A stretch of DNA of 64,000 nucleotides from Atrina japonica (lineage: Eukaryota > Mollusca > Bivalvia > Pterioida > Pinnidae). Under the pieces are notes generated by a model. The model worked only from the letters and a program-made list of their open reading frames with translations. It did no database searches and had not been told where the DNA came from. Every line of letters starts with the position of its first letter. Within the stretch, counting starts at the first letter, position 1. The position numbers and the translations under genes were made by a program. The DNA lies in the NCBI GenBank assembly GCA_030159075.1, contig BROG01000445.1:1-64000 (forward strand), written 5' to 3'. This document shows positions 9,843 through 20,135 of this stretch, piece by piece.

Positions 9843-10260
9843 TTTGGACTCAGAACTTTGATCAACTCCCTCATACTTTATAATAGAAGAGATGATTCCA
9901 TCTTTCGCAGTGTCATTTTTTTACATTACGACAGTCAAATAACTAAGATGGTGATTTTTGTCTTTTATCAGTATGTATTATTATTGTTAGATTTTCACGT
10001 TATACGAATTTAAAAATCATATGTTGGCATTATAGCTTGTTACGAACAATATCACACATGACATGAGAACAGATTTATAAGTGATATTAATATAATGCAT
10101 CAGTTTCATAGCAATAATCGAATAAAAACGATGGAAATTTTCCATGATCTCTTACATCTTGTTTTAATTGATATGTCTATATAACCGGAACCGCTAAATC
10201 GCAAAATGCAGTTTTGCGGATCAGTGAAGAGGATGTGATAAGTGTTCTTGTGTGTGTGTA

Positions 10261-10263
<3 letters not shown>
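9843..10263. other. Unique AT-rich spacer of duplication unit A
   Basis: No gene seen. The same sequence recurs at 11350-11783 with a few single-base and short indel differences. Confidence 0.6.

Positions 10264-10324
<61 letters not shown>
10264..10324. repeat. (GA)n microsatellite at end of unit A
   Basis: About 60 bp of GA dinucleotides, preceded by tgtgtgtgtatgt. The equivalent in unit B is longer (11784-11863). Confidence 0.97.
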
Positions 10325-10327
<3 letters not shown>

Positions 10328-11196
10328 ACACGACCACAGAGACCCCTCTAATGTGGTCAATCTTATAACACGTCTAGCATAGATAATCTAATGACACATC
10401 TAACGTAGTCAATCTTATATCATGTCTAGCATGTATAATCTAATGACACATCTAACGTAGTCAATCTTATATCATGTCTAGCATAGATAATCTAAGACAC
10501 ATCTAACGTAGTCAATCTTTTAACACGTCTAGCATAGGAGACACATTAACGTAGGATCTTATAACACGTCTAGCATAGATAATCTAAGAACTTCTAACGT
10601 AGTCAACTCTAGCATAGATAATCTAATATCTAACGTAGTCAAACACGTCTAGCAAAGATAATCTCATAACACATCTAACGTAGTCAAACACGTCTAGCAA
10701 AGATAATCTCATAACACATCTAACGTGGTCAATCTTATAACACGTCTAGCAAAGATAATCTCATAACACATCTAACGTAGTCATGGTCTAGCATAGATAA
10801 TCTAATGACACATCTAACGTGGCCAATCTCATAACACGTCTAGCATAGATAATCTAATGACACATCTAACGTAGTCAATCTTATAACACGTCTAGCATAG
10901 ATAATCTAATGACACATCTAACGTAGTCAATCTTATAACACGTTAGCATAGATAATCTAATAACACATCTAACGTAGTCAAACACGTCTAGCATATATAT
11001 CTAATGACACATCTGTAGTCAATCTTATAACACGTCTAGCATAGATAATCTAATAACACATATACCGTAGAAACACGTCTAGCATAGATAATCTATAAAT
11101 CTAACGTGGTCAATCTTATAACACGTCTAGCAAAGATAATCTCATAACACATCTAACGTAGTCAATCGTATAACACGTCTAGCATAGATAATCTAA

Positions 11197-11350
11197 TGAA
11201 GTTTTCTTCGAATGAGCAATAGTTTTCATCCAAATGTATGGCATCAATATATGAACATGTCCAGTTGCAGCATAAACTGTATGTGTTTTTATCTTAAAAT
11301 TATGAAAAGTTAGTTGAGATAGAATACTGTTTAAATATGGAGACTTTGGA
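11197..11350 (+). mobile_element. 3' half of the gggcccgaagtcacc MITE, copy in unit B
   Basis: Duplicate of the half MITE at 9680-9842, with a short deletion near 11230 that removes attattta. Confidence 0.75.
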
Positions 11351-11780
11351 CTTTGGACTCAGAACTTTGATCAACTCCCTCATACTTTATAATAGAAGAG
11401 ATGATTCCATCTTTCGCAGTGTCATTTTTTTACATTACGACAGTCAAATAAACTAAGATGGTGATTTTTGTCTTTTATCAGTATGTATTATTATTGTTAG
11501 ATTTTCACGTTATACGAATTTAAAAATCATATGTTGGCATTATAGCTTGTTACGAACAATATCACACATGACATGAGAACAGATTTATAAGTGATATTAA
11601 TAATAAAAAATGCATCAGTTGTCATAGCAATAATCAGAATAAAAACGATGGAAATTTTCCATGATCTCTTACATCGCCTTGTTTTAATTGATATGTCTAT
11701 ATAACCGGAACCGCTAAATCGCAAAATGCAGTTTTGCGGATCAGTGAAGAGGATGTGATAAGTGTTCTTGTGTGTGTGTA

Positions 11781-11783
<3 letters not shown>

Positions 11784-11863
<80 letters not shown>
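11784..11863. repeat. (GA)n microsatellite at end of unit B
   Basis: About 80 bp of GA dinucleotides. Confidence 0.97.
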
Positions 11864-11868
<5 letters not shown>

Positions 11869-12097
11869 TCAATTAATTTCCCGGCGCGAGACTTGCGTTA
11901 ACCAGAACTAGACACTACAGAGTACAAGAATTACTTAAGTCTTAAAAAAATGCCCAACTTTACCTTCCCAAGTCAAAGTTTTCTGATCCACGTTGTTTCT
12001 CATACAGAAAACCCTGACTTGGAAAGATGACCCATCTTAGGTTGGAAGTCTAACTGGCTGAGTAGGTCTATTTCAGTGTATGGTACTGTAAAACCAA

Positions 12098-12658
12098 ATT
12101 AAAAAAGCTAGATTAGATTTTCTTATCACTTCTTCTGAACTTATCAATGTTATTAATAACACAAATATTAAACCTAGTTACAGGAGTGAGCATTCCATTG
12201 TTGAAATAAATTTAAAATTTTCAAACTTTGAAAAAGGAAGGGGCTTTTGGAAATTTAATAATAACTTGTTAAAAGATAAGGACTATATAAAAAAAATGTT
12301 AGAAATGCTATTCTAGAACTCAAGTTGCAATATGCGGTACCACCATGTTGACATCATAATATTGAAAATATTTTAAATGAAGAAATATGCTTCATGATAG
12401 ACGATCAACATTTTTTAAACAGCCACTTCTTTCTATCAGTCATGGTGGATACACAAGTTCACACTCTTCAGCAAAAAGAACGAAAACAAAAAATAAAAGA
12501 TTTATCTAGAGTGTCTCGTAAGAAAATGAAATAGAAGTGTTGAACAATAATAATAGTATTAACAATAATTTTTTTGAATTAAAAGATGAATCAGAAGAAC
12601 TTAGAAAGGAAAAAATGAGGGGAAGTTTGATAAGAGCAAAAGGTTAAGTGGCTAGAGT
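12098..12658 (+). pseudogene. LINE copy 2: endonuclease end and linker
   Basis: Translation from 12104 gives ARLDFLITSSELINVI, SYRSEHSIVEI and GFWKFNNNLLKDKDYI, which are the last endonuclease motif and the linker hallmark. The frame then breaks near 12296 and stops accumulate. The 5' end of the copy is near 12098; sequence before it has no LINE character. Confidence 0.8.
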
Positions 12659-13051
12659 GTGTGGGGGGGGGGAGGGGGCGGCTTAATACTTCTGTGCATT
12701 GGAAAAAGAAATTATGTAAATAAAACTATAACTAAAGTAATGAATGAAAACAATAAAATAATTAAAAATCAGAGTGAAATATTACTGGAGATTAAGAATT
12801 ATTATACTTCCTTTTATTCTTCAAAAGATAGCTCCCTAGAAAATGTAGATATTGAAATATTGAAATCTTATTAAACTATCAAGATAAACTAAAACTAGAC
12901 AATGAAATGGCAAAAAAAAAAAAAAAAAAAAAAAAACTTGAGGGGAAGATAAATTATACCGAAATAAAAGTCCAGGGACAGATGGGTATACAGTAGATTT
13001 TTTTGGAAGGATATAGGCACATTCTTAGTAAGATCACTTAATTGTGGCTTT

Positions 13052-13105
<54 letters not shown>

Positions 13106-13407
13106 GAAGTACCAATTTCACAGAAACAAGGAATTATAACTGTTTTATCTAAATCAAATAAACCAAGAGAATATTTGAAAAGTTAGCGACCAGTATCATT
13201 ACTTATTGTCTCCTATAAAACATTACCAAGCTGTATAGCAATTAGATAAAAATTAGTTCTACCATATTTAATTCATCAGAATCAAAAAAGGTTTTTTTTT
13301 ATCAGGAGATACATTGGAGAAAACACTAGGTTAGTTTATGATATTCTACACACAGTAAAACAAAATAATATTCCAGGTATGCTACTAATTATTGACTTTG
13401 AAAAAGC
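12659..13407 (+). pseudogene. LINE copy 2: front of RT region, first tandem copy
   Basis: After a poly-G tract the sequence encodes YFCALEKRNYVNKTITKVM, the pre-RT signature, then early RT blocks in broken frames. It ends at attgactttgaaaaagcat, the LIDFEKA block, where a poly-G run replaces the expected continuation. Long poly-A runs sit at about 12910-12936 and 13051-13092. Confidence 0.8.
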
Positions 13408-13865
13408 ATGGGGGGGGGGGGGGGTGCCGGGGGGGGGGGGGAGGGGGGGGCGGGGGGGGGGGGGGGCGGCTTAATACTTCTGTGCATTGGAAAAAGAAAT
13501 TATGTAAATAAAACTATAACTAAAGTAATGAATGTTGAAAACAATAAAATAATTAAAAATCAGAGTGAAATATTACTGGAGATTAAGAATTATTATACTT
13601 CCCTTTTATTCTTCAAAAGATAGCTCCCTAGAAAATGTAGATATTGTAACCGGGGGGGGGAGAGGGTATTGAAATCTTATTAAACTATCAAGATAAACTA
13701 AAACTAGACAATGAAATGGCAAAAAAAAAAAAAAAAAAAAACTTGAGGGGAAGATAAATTATACCGAAATAAAAGTCCAGGGACAGGTATGGGGGGGGGT
13801 ATACAGTAGATTTTTTTGGAAGGATATAGGCACATTCTTAGTAAGATCACTTAATTGTTGGCTTT

Positions 13866-13917
<52 letters not shown>

Positions 13918-14230
13918 GAAGTACCAATTTCACAGAAACAAGGAATTATAACTGTTTTTATCTAAATCAAATAAACCAAGAGAATATTTGAAAAGTTAGC
14001 GACCAGTATCATTACTTATTGTCTCCTATAAAACATTACCAAGCTGTATAGCAATTAGATATTCGAAAATTAGTTCTACCATATTTAATTCATCAGAATC
14101 AAAAAAGGATATAGGTTTTTTTTATCAGGAGATACATTGGAAAAACACTAGGTTAGTTTATGATATTCTACACACAGTAAAACAAAATAATATTCCAGGT
14201 ATGCTACTAATTATTGACTTTGAAAAAGCA
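13408..14230 (+). pseudogene. LINE copy 2: front of RT region, second tandem copy
   Basis: Repeats 12659-13407 from the poly-G tract onward. It differs by small insertions such as ttg, a poly-G insert at 13650-13662, another at 13790-13799, and gatat near 14110. Unlike the first copy it continues past gaaaaagcat into tttgattccatttcctgg, the expected FDSISW block. Confidence 0.8.
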
Positions 14231-14820
14231 TTTGATTCCATTTCCTGGTGATATATGTACAATGTTTTAGAATATTTTAAGTTTGGGCCAGAATTTAGGA
14301 AATGGATACACACTCTTAACACCAATGTAAATTTATGTGTTATACTAAATGTTGTTTTTTTCAAATTTCTTTAATATAGAGCGTGGCTGTAGACAGGGTG
14401 ATCCGGCATCTCCGTATATCTTCAACCTATCTTCAATCTATGTGTAGAAATGATGGCAATTTTAATAAGGAAAAATATAGATATTACATAATTAGATACA
14501 TAATAAAGAATACCCCTTGCTTCAGTATGCAGATGACACAACTATTTATCTTGATGGAACATAGAAAAATCTTAAATCCACCTTGGACCTTCTATATCAG
14601 TTTGCAAAAATTCTCAGGGTTAAAACCAAATATCGATAAAACAAAAGCAGAATCTAAAATAAATAATAATGAAATACTTTGCCCAGAATACAATCTAAAA
14701 TGGGGTCCCGAGCCTTGTAATATATTGGGAATTCAATTTTATGTTAACCTAAATGACATTGAAAGACTAAATTTTGAAAGTAAAATTAATATAATTAAAA
14801 AGAAATAAGTCATTGGTACA
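14220..14820 (+). pseudogene. LINE copy 2: catalytic RT core remnant
   Basis: Contains IERGCRQGDPASPYIF (near 14375-14425), LQYADDTTIYLDG (near 14520-14555) with the catalytic YADD, and GLKPNIDKTK then NILGIQFYVNLNDIERL toward the thumb. At least three frameshifts separate these blocks. A SINE follows at once and the thumb coding is cut off. Confidence 0.88.
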
Positions 14821-14824
14821 AATT

Positions 14825-15075
14825 GTTTGTTTTTTTATAGTTGTTTAACGTCCCACTTAAGAATCAAATGCCGGTGAAGGGCTTCAAATTTTGGCCTATG
14901 CTCGGCACTTACGGCCATTGAGCACTGAGGGTTCTTTAACGTGCCGACACCTACTGTGACACGGGACCTCGGTTTTTACTGTCTCATCCGAAAGACGGGA
15001 AACCAACCTGTCGTCGGCTAGACTCGATCTCACGACCAAGAGTCGAGCGCGCTACCGACTGAGCCAGGTCGGCTC
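14825..15075 (-). mobile_element. tRNA-derived SINE, family A, copy 1 (minus strand)
   Basis: On the minus strand it begins gagccgacctggctcagtcg, with an A box fitting TGGCTCAGTCGG and a degraded B box. The conserved body follows (gaccgaggtcccgtgtcaca, gtgtcggcacgttaaagaac, ggccgtaagtgccgagcata) and then a tail rich in aaacaa. The central block may be the Meta-type core described for bivalve SINEs; that is from memory. It interrupts LINE copy 2. Confidence 0.88.
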
Positions 15076-15097
15076 ATGATGCTGATTAAACATTATA

Positions 15098-15270
15098 CAT
15101 TGGCGTCAGAAGCAAACTGAAAGTGGGGGGCTAAACCAGCTTAAAACACACACACGCCAGAAACGTCTGGGGCTAAGCCCCAATTTTCAACACCTATGTC
15201 TATCTTTGCAAAAAAAAAAGATTTTTACCCCCACCCCACCACACCCCACCCCCCGGTTCCGACACCTATG
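15098..15270 (+). mobile_element. cataggcgtcgg-family TIR element, short copy
   Basis: Left end cattggcgtcagaagc and right end ggttccgacacctatg are inverse complements. The interior shares gctaaaccagcttaaaacac and caattttcaacacctatgtc with the copies at 1-60 and 2636-3225. Confidence 0.8.
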
Positions 15271-15450
15271 TTATATATTTATAAGAAAAGATTTTTTAAA
15301 AAGGTTTTGGTGTTTGATGAAATAAAATTTCACTTATTGTCATACTATAAAATAGAACAATATATGTATAAAATCAAAGGAGAAATGGATATATTTAATA
15401 GGAGGTGGGCTTTATTGGAAAATATATTTGTTGACAGTCCATAAAATAGT
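15271..15450 (+). pseudogene. LINE copy 2: C-terminal fragment
   Basis: An open stretch encodes LYIYKKRFFKKVLVFDEIKF, then IEQYMYKIKGEMDIFNRRW. The corresponding end of copy 1 has LLKFYIYQQ and KGKINHFEVRWNSL. The pattern of basic residues ending in RW is the usual L1-group C-terminus. It places the end of LINE copy 2 downstream of the nested SINE and TIR element. Confidence 0.6.
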
Positions 15451-16060
15451 ACTTACAAGTGCTCCGCACAAAGACTTATTTAAAATGATGTTTTCCAACA
15501 TCCGTAGTAGTTTTATTACTCTGTATAGTTTATATAAATAACTATGAAGTTGAAAACACAGCCACGCGCGAGTGCGTGTGTGTATGAATATTGTATGTAG
15601 ATAAACGATATTTCAATATGTATGATAAAGCTGCAAATTAGTGTAAAAGGAGAGTGCTGAGAGTGGATGTATCAGTCTTGTCTCGTCTTTTACACATGTT
15701 ATAAAAAAGGTATCCAACAATGGGTATATTGCATGTACCAGTGCCCAAACTATACATGTGCATCAATATTTTAATAAAACCGGACACTCATTATGTAAGG
15801 AGGTGATCCTGGAGCGACACAACTCTAGCACCTTCTAGTGTATTTATTGTCTGGGTACCAACAACAACAACAACAACAAAATCAGTTTATTCTCAGATGT
15901 TCAAAGTAAATTCTTATAAGATTGTTGGTGCCGTCCACAGCTTAAATTCTAATCCAATGTGATTTTGAGATGTCTTCATTCCACATCATATAAAACAACC
16001 GTTGGTCATTTTTTACTCACATTGTATATGAAATAATATTGCTTATGTCACTTCGCGGAA
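15450..16060. other. LINE 3' UTR and AT-rich spacer
   Basis: No gene seen. Holds (AAC)n at 15859-15878 and otherwise unrecognised sequence. The first 150-200 bp may be the LINE 3' UTR. Confidence 0.4.
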
Positions 16061-16064
16061 AAGT

Positions 16065-16288
16065 TTGTTTGTTTGTTTATTGTTGTTTAACAGCCCACTC
16101 AAGAATATTCCACTCATATGGAGACGTCACCAAATGCCGGCGAAGTGCTTCAAATTTTGGCCTATGCTCGGCACTTACGGCCATTGAGCAGTGAAGGTTC
16201 TTTGACGTGCCGACACCTACTGTGACACGGGACCTCCAGTTTTCACTGTCCCATCCGAAAGACAGGAAACCAACCTGTGGCCGGCTGC
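16065..16288 (-). mobile_element. SINE family A, copy 2 (minus strand, head missing)
   Basis: Contains the tail (gttt)n, the body words ggcctatgctcggcacttac and gtgccgacacctactgtgac, and ends within caggaaaccaacctgtggcc. The tRNA-like head is absent. Confidence 0.85.
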
Positions 16289-16309
16289 ATACTTTGGATA
16301 TATGAAGTG

Positions 16310-16449
16310 CATAGGCGTCGGAACCGGGGGGGGGGGGGGGGTTTGCAAAGATAGACATAGGTGTTGAAAATTGGGGCTTAGCCCCCAGACGTTTCTGACG
16401 TGTGTATTTTTAGCCCCCCCCCCCAACTTTCAATTTGCTTCCGACGCTG
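16310..16449 (-). mobile_element. 140-bp MITE, cataggcgtcgg family, with 8-bp target duplication
   Basis: Ends cataggcgtcggaacc and gcttccgacgctg are inverse complements. The bases atgaagtg flank both sides (16302-16309 and 16450-16457), a perfect 8-bp target duplication. Eight-base duplications and CA...TG ends fit hAT-superfamily transposition. It is too short to code for anything. Confidence 0.85.
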
Positions 16450-16845
16450 ATGAAGTGTATAACAGACTAAAGGCAAGCCGTGATGTGAGCCAATCATTTA
16501 TATTGTAAATTATCAACTGTATGCAGTTTAAATCAATAAAAATCTTGAATCTTTACTTTGCAACTAAAATTGTGTCTATCAAAAACGTTTAACACTATGG
16601 TTGGTTAACATGACGTCATACTCATAACATTTAGAAATCTCGGACAAGTCAAAATGTGCGAATAATAGAATTTATCACCAGCAAGTGCGTATGGTGTGGG
16701 GCACTGAAAATGTCTACCACTCATCTTAAGGTTTTAGCCCATTTCTCAGCTATTCTCAACTTCACCTTAAAAAGTTACCCTTGCACAATAATTTGAATAG
16801 AATACACTCATCTCCTCCCAGTGTTAACTAGTCCAAATTTTCAAT

Positions 16846-17129
16846 TGTTTGTTTGTTTATTGTTGTTTAACGTCCCACTAAAGAATCTTTCACTCATATG
16901 GAGACGTCAGCAAATGCCGGTGAAGGGCTTCAAACTTTGGCCTATGCTCGGCACTTACGGCCATTGAGCAGTGAGGGTTCTTTAACGTGCCGACACCTAC
17001 TGTGATAGGTGACCTCGGTTTTCACTGTCTCATCCGAAGGACAAGAAACCAACTTGCCGCCGGCTGGACTCGAATTCACGACCTCACGATCAAGAGCCGA
17101 ACGCGCTACCGACTGAGACAGATCGGCTC
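16846..17129 (-). mobile_element. SINE family A, copy 3 (full length, minus strand)
   Basis: Complete from the tRNA-like head (minus strand gagccgatctgtctcagtcg) to the aaacaa-rich tail. Flanks ccaaattttcaa (16833-16844) and ccaaatttttaa (17130-17141) form an imperfect 12-bp target duplication, as expected for LINE-machinery retroposition. Confidence 0.92.
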
Positions 17130-17407
17130 CCAAATTTTTAATAGTACAATGGTATACACGAGTCCATTGTCCCAAGGTACCCATGCCCAAGGGTCCGCTA
17201 GTCCGAAGTTTCACTACTATCAGTAGTACCGCTATCCCGAAGGTCCACACGCACGAAGGTCTATGGACCCGAAGGTTCTGTGACTTTATTGTGATTAGTC
17301 TATAGCTGGCCCCAAGATTTAATGATGTCAATGATCACTAGATGTAGTTCGAAAGTCAATACCGCAGAGAGCCACGCCTCTCAAACTTCCGTCATCTGGG
17401 CTTTTCT

Positions 17408-17674
17408 TAGTCCAATAATATAAGCCTTCGTTGGTTCAAATCGTTTACTTTTAACGTTTTTATTAGGCCGAACTTTCTGTCCCGATTTTAAGCGATTATT
17501 TGGTGGTAATTTTACCACCAAAAAAAATCGCTTAAAATCGAGGCAGAAAATTCGGCCTACGTTTTTATTGGATATTTTTTACTCTCAGTGATGAGCCACG
17601 TAAGCATCATCCGATAAAAAAAAAGTTGAAAGCGAACGATTTTGACCAACGAAGGCTTACATTATAGGACTAGA
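17408..17674. mobile_element. Foldback MITE with ~40-bp TIRs, itself interrupted
   Basis: Left arm tagtccaataatataagcct pairs with aggcttacattataggacta at the right end, continuing through cttcgttggt and accaacgaag. The bases cttttct flank both ends (17401-17407 and 17675-17681). A smaller foldback element (17465-17558) sits near its centre. Confidence 0.85.
17465..17558. mobile_element. 94-bp palindromic MITE nested in the foldback MITE
   Basis: It folds end to end: aggccgaactttctgtcccg pairs with the inverse of the right end, and ttttaagcgatt pairs with aatcgcttaaaa. It is flanked by perfect 11-bp direct repeats acgtttttatt (17454-17464 and 17559-17569). Long TIRs with 9-11-bp duplications are typical of Mutator-like elements, so a MULE-derived MITE is plausible. 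A relative with a similar 11-bp flank is at 26820-26897. Confidence 0.85.
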
Positions 17675-18303
17675 CTTTTCTATGCAATGCAATTTTAATA
17701 CATAGACCTAAATATCCAGTTTTCTATTCACCATAAAAACTTTGCGGCATAACAAATTGCAAGGTCGGTGCGTCTAATTGGATCTACATATAGTCTGAAG
17801 TAGGACTACTGTTGGCAGATGGATAAAAATAATAGTTTGGTTAATAAACTTAAAAATCATACAGAAATCTGGTAAAAAAATCATTTATCTATTTTCAAAC
17901 ATTGGCAGTTTTGTTTATCTATATACATGTATCTATATATACTATATTTTAGATATGAAACAAATTAGACTGATTAACCTGGTTGCTATGGTTTTATTTC
18001 ACTAACGGCGTGACTACAAAAAGCCATTGCCACAATATAGAGCTGTGCGGACAGGAGGTGAAAACTCACCTCTGGAAATCCGGCACGATCGGGGATCGAA
18101 CCAAGGATCTAGCGCTCTACTGACTGCTTTTTTGTTCCGGACTGACTAAGTTAAAAAAAAAACCAGAGGTGTGTTCAAGATATGTAAAGGTTCTAAACAA
18201 ACCTCGCACTCTCAACCTCCAAATCTCTCATACTCCCCATACTCCCGTATCACCACATACACCAGGAGTGTACAGTGACACGCTTTATCCGCGTTAGTTT
18301 AGT

Positions 18304-18406
18304 GTCCTATGACATATTTCAAATATCAAATAAAATATTTAAATATGCATTATGACTACGTGCATATTTAAATACTTTATTTTATATTTGAAATGTGTCA
18401 CGGGAC
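18304..18406. mobile_element. 103-bp foldback element
   Basis: Arms of about 46 bp: gtcctatgacatatttcaaa pairs with the inverse of tttgaaatgtgtcacgggac, continuing through tatttaaatatgca and tgcatatttaaata. A short loop sits at about 18350-18360. No clear target duplication. Confidence 0.75.
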
Positions 18407-19350
18407 ATCAGGACTTAATGTGTCGCGAGCGTGTAAGCATAGCGTACTCCATACCGCGTATTGCGTGATGCGTTTGCGCTGTTTCCATGTAGGCCTAACC
18501 TAATGCCTGTAATATTTGTAGGGTACGAATCGTTTCTTTTCGGGAGGTCGCAGTGTTGAATTAAAAATATTTCTCTGAAGAAAATTCGATCAACTTTGAA
18601 ATCATGTCCCATGTTTGTCAGTGTTTTCGCGCCTAAATATGCAAAATTAATTTTTGTTTATACTTAAAATTCTATGGACTCTTGTTTAAAAAAAACTCTT
18701 TGTAACTTTTATTCCTCAACTTCCGGTATACGCAATGCTGGGTAAAGCTCGCAGAAGTGTTATTATTTCCGTGCATCACGCATACGCGCATAAATTGAAT
18801 CATTTCATGAACTTGTTTTTCAGACGTGTAAATTGGGGTTTAGTACCTGAAAAGGGTCTCATTATGTAGGAATCTAATTTTGACCAAACATTAAGCGTGA
18901 CATGCCCAACGAATTTAAGAAAATTTGATGTCATTATTTTTCTAAATAAGATATGCCGGTCTTTTAATTTAAAATATCATTCAGTGCATTATTTAAAGGC
19001 ATACAAGCTGTTAAAATTGTTGTTGTTGTTGTTATTTAAAGCAAATATTCGATGCAAGCTGTTGGGGATTTTATTGCCTGTTTTCAATATTAGAAAATCA
19101 TTCAGTCCTGAAATAAAAAATAGGACCTACATTGTATATTATGGTATCAAAAGATAAGTTTTTAATAAGTCCCCGCAAAGCCGTTGTGGATTTTACTCCT
19201 ACATGCTGATTTTTTAATATTTGAACATAAGGAATAAATTCTAAGAAGGTTTGCCATACACTTCTGATTATTCAGGGTTAGTTTTCAGATAAAGGTGCAA
19301 CATAAATACCCAATCTTATAACTATATGGAATAGCAATGCACATTGAATG
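18407..19350. other. Low-repeat sequence without a called gene
   Basis: Contains several CpG-containing words such as gtgtcgcgagcgtg and tacgcgcataaat, less common elsewhere in the window. No open frame with recognisable motifs or complete splice pair was seen. Confidence 0.4.
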
Positions 19351-19356
19351 CTATAT

Positions 19357-19520
19357 ACGGGTCGGATCCAGGATTTCAAGTTAGAGATCTCCGCTGAGCG
19401 TAGCGAGGCGCGAAAACTATGGTCAGAATTTTTTATTAAATTTCTACATAAAAAAATATGTTTTATATACGTTTTACAAACTTTAGGGGCGCTGTGCCCA
19501 CGCTGGAATCCACCCCTGTA
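19357..19520. mobile_element. ~160-bp MITE with ggatccag ends
   Basis: Left end acgggtcggatccagg is the approximate inverse complement of the right end ctggaatccacccctgt. Both ends lie in TATA-rich flanks. The ends resemble those of the element at 3393-7941. Confidence 0.6.
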
Positions 19521-19742
19521 TAATATCCCCAAACCCTGTCTACAACAGACTTCAGCCGACGTAATAAAAACTCAAAGCCTACTATAAAATAAATGTCTGT
19601 TAAGCCACTCTCGCTCTCTATGTAACTCAGTTGATTCGCTGGCCGTTTTTATCTGTAATATAACAATTACCAAACGATACGACAAACAATGGTCGTTAAA
19701 TGGGTTCCACGCGGTAATGGTAAGAATGCAATTATGCGGAAC

Positions 19743-19750
19743 TATAAATA
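19743..19750 (+). promoter_or_regulatory. TATA-box-like motif TATAAATA
   Basis: A canonical TATAAATAG string lies in low-repeat sequence, about 30 bp upstream of ccccgcgcgtgacag. A candidate first exon ending at a good donor (20136) lies downstream. Such strings also occur by chance in AT-rich DNA. Confidence 0.3.
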
Positions 19751-19774
19751 GTAAATTGGTGCCAATCTTTCCCC

Positions 19775-20135
19775 GCGCGTGACAGTCTGCAAGTTAGACA
19801 TTAGACATTGTGACAAAATATTAACATCACATGACATAGGCCACATTTGCCTTTGTTTCACCAATTCCATCTCTGCCTTGGAAACCAGTTATAAGCTAAT
19901 TTTACAGTTTTACCAACTTTTGGTAAATATTTGTCAGACAATTGGATTTTAAGCGCCCCCTATCGTCTGCTGACATTCATATATCAACGTATTACAGCTC
20001 AGAACAGGAATTTTGCCTGTAGCAGGAAGGGAAGATTTGTCAACGATATCAAACTACACAAGTACATTGAATGAGTGGTTAGCAGACGACTCGTATCAGC
20101 GCGAAAAGTCAATAAAAAGTACATGAAAGGGTTTG
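19775..20135 (+). other. Candidate untranslated first exon
   Basis: Bounded on the right by a near-consensus donor, ttg|gtaagtat (GT at 20136), and on the left only by the TATA-like motif at 19743. The interior has short upstream ATGs but no long frame. It could be the 5' UTR exon of the gene whose coding starts at 60772, about 40 kb away. This is inference without transcript evidence. Confidence 0.22.

Larger units (their letters stand above)
8578..10325 (+). repeat. Large direct duplication, unit A
   Basis: This unit runs from the SINE head remnant ccacacgaccacagagaccc through the minisatellite, a half MITE and unique sequence to the (GA)n tract. The same order is repeated at 10326-11863. 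Unit A looks intact; unit B carries many short deletions in the array. Confidence 0.9.
10326..11863 (+). repeat. Large direct duplication, unit B (degraded copy)
   Basis: Repeats 8578-10325 in the same order, beginning ccacacgaccacagagaccc directly after the (GA)n of unit A. Its minisatellite part (about 10340-11195) has scattered losses of 2-20 bases, for example near 10540-10560, 10600-10630 and 11070-11100. These break an otherwise regular unit. The half MITE is at 11197-11350 and (GA)n at 11784-11863. Confidence 0.9.
12098..15600 (+). mobile_element. L1/Tx1-like LINE copy 2, truncated and rearranged
   Basis: The order is: end of the endonuclease (12100-12260), linker, RT fragments (12660-14810) and a C-terminal fragment (15280-15445). 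It is related to LINE copy 1 but clearly diverged. Three disruptions are visible: a tandem duplication of the front of the RT region (12659-13407 and 13408-14230), a SINE at 14825-15075, and a TIR element at 15098-15270. The segment between RT thumb and C-terminus is missing. The 3' limit is set loosely, since no poly-A end was found. Confidence 0.8.

Noticed and set aside
13408..13470. Glycine-rich peptide at a poly-G run
   Set aside because: It is an artefact of translating poly-G at a suspected assembly joint.
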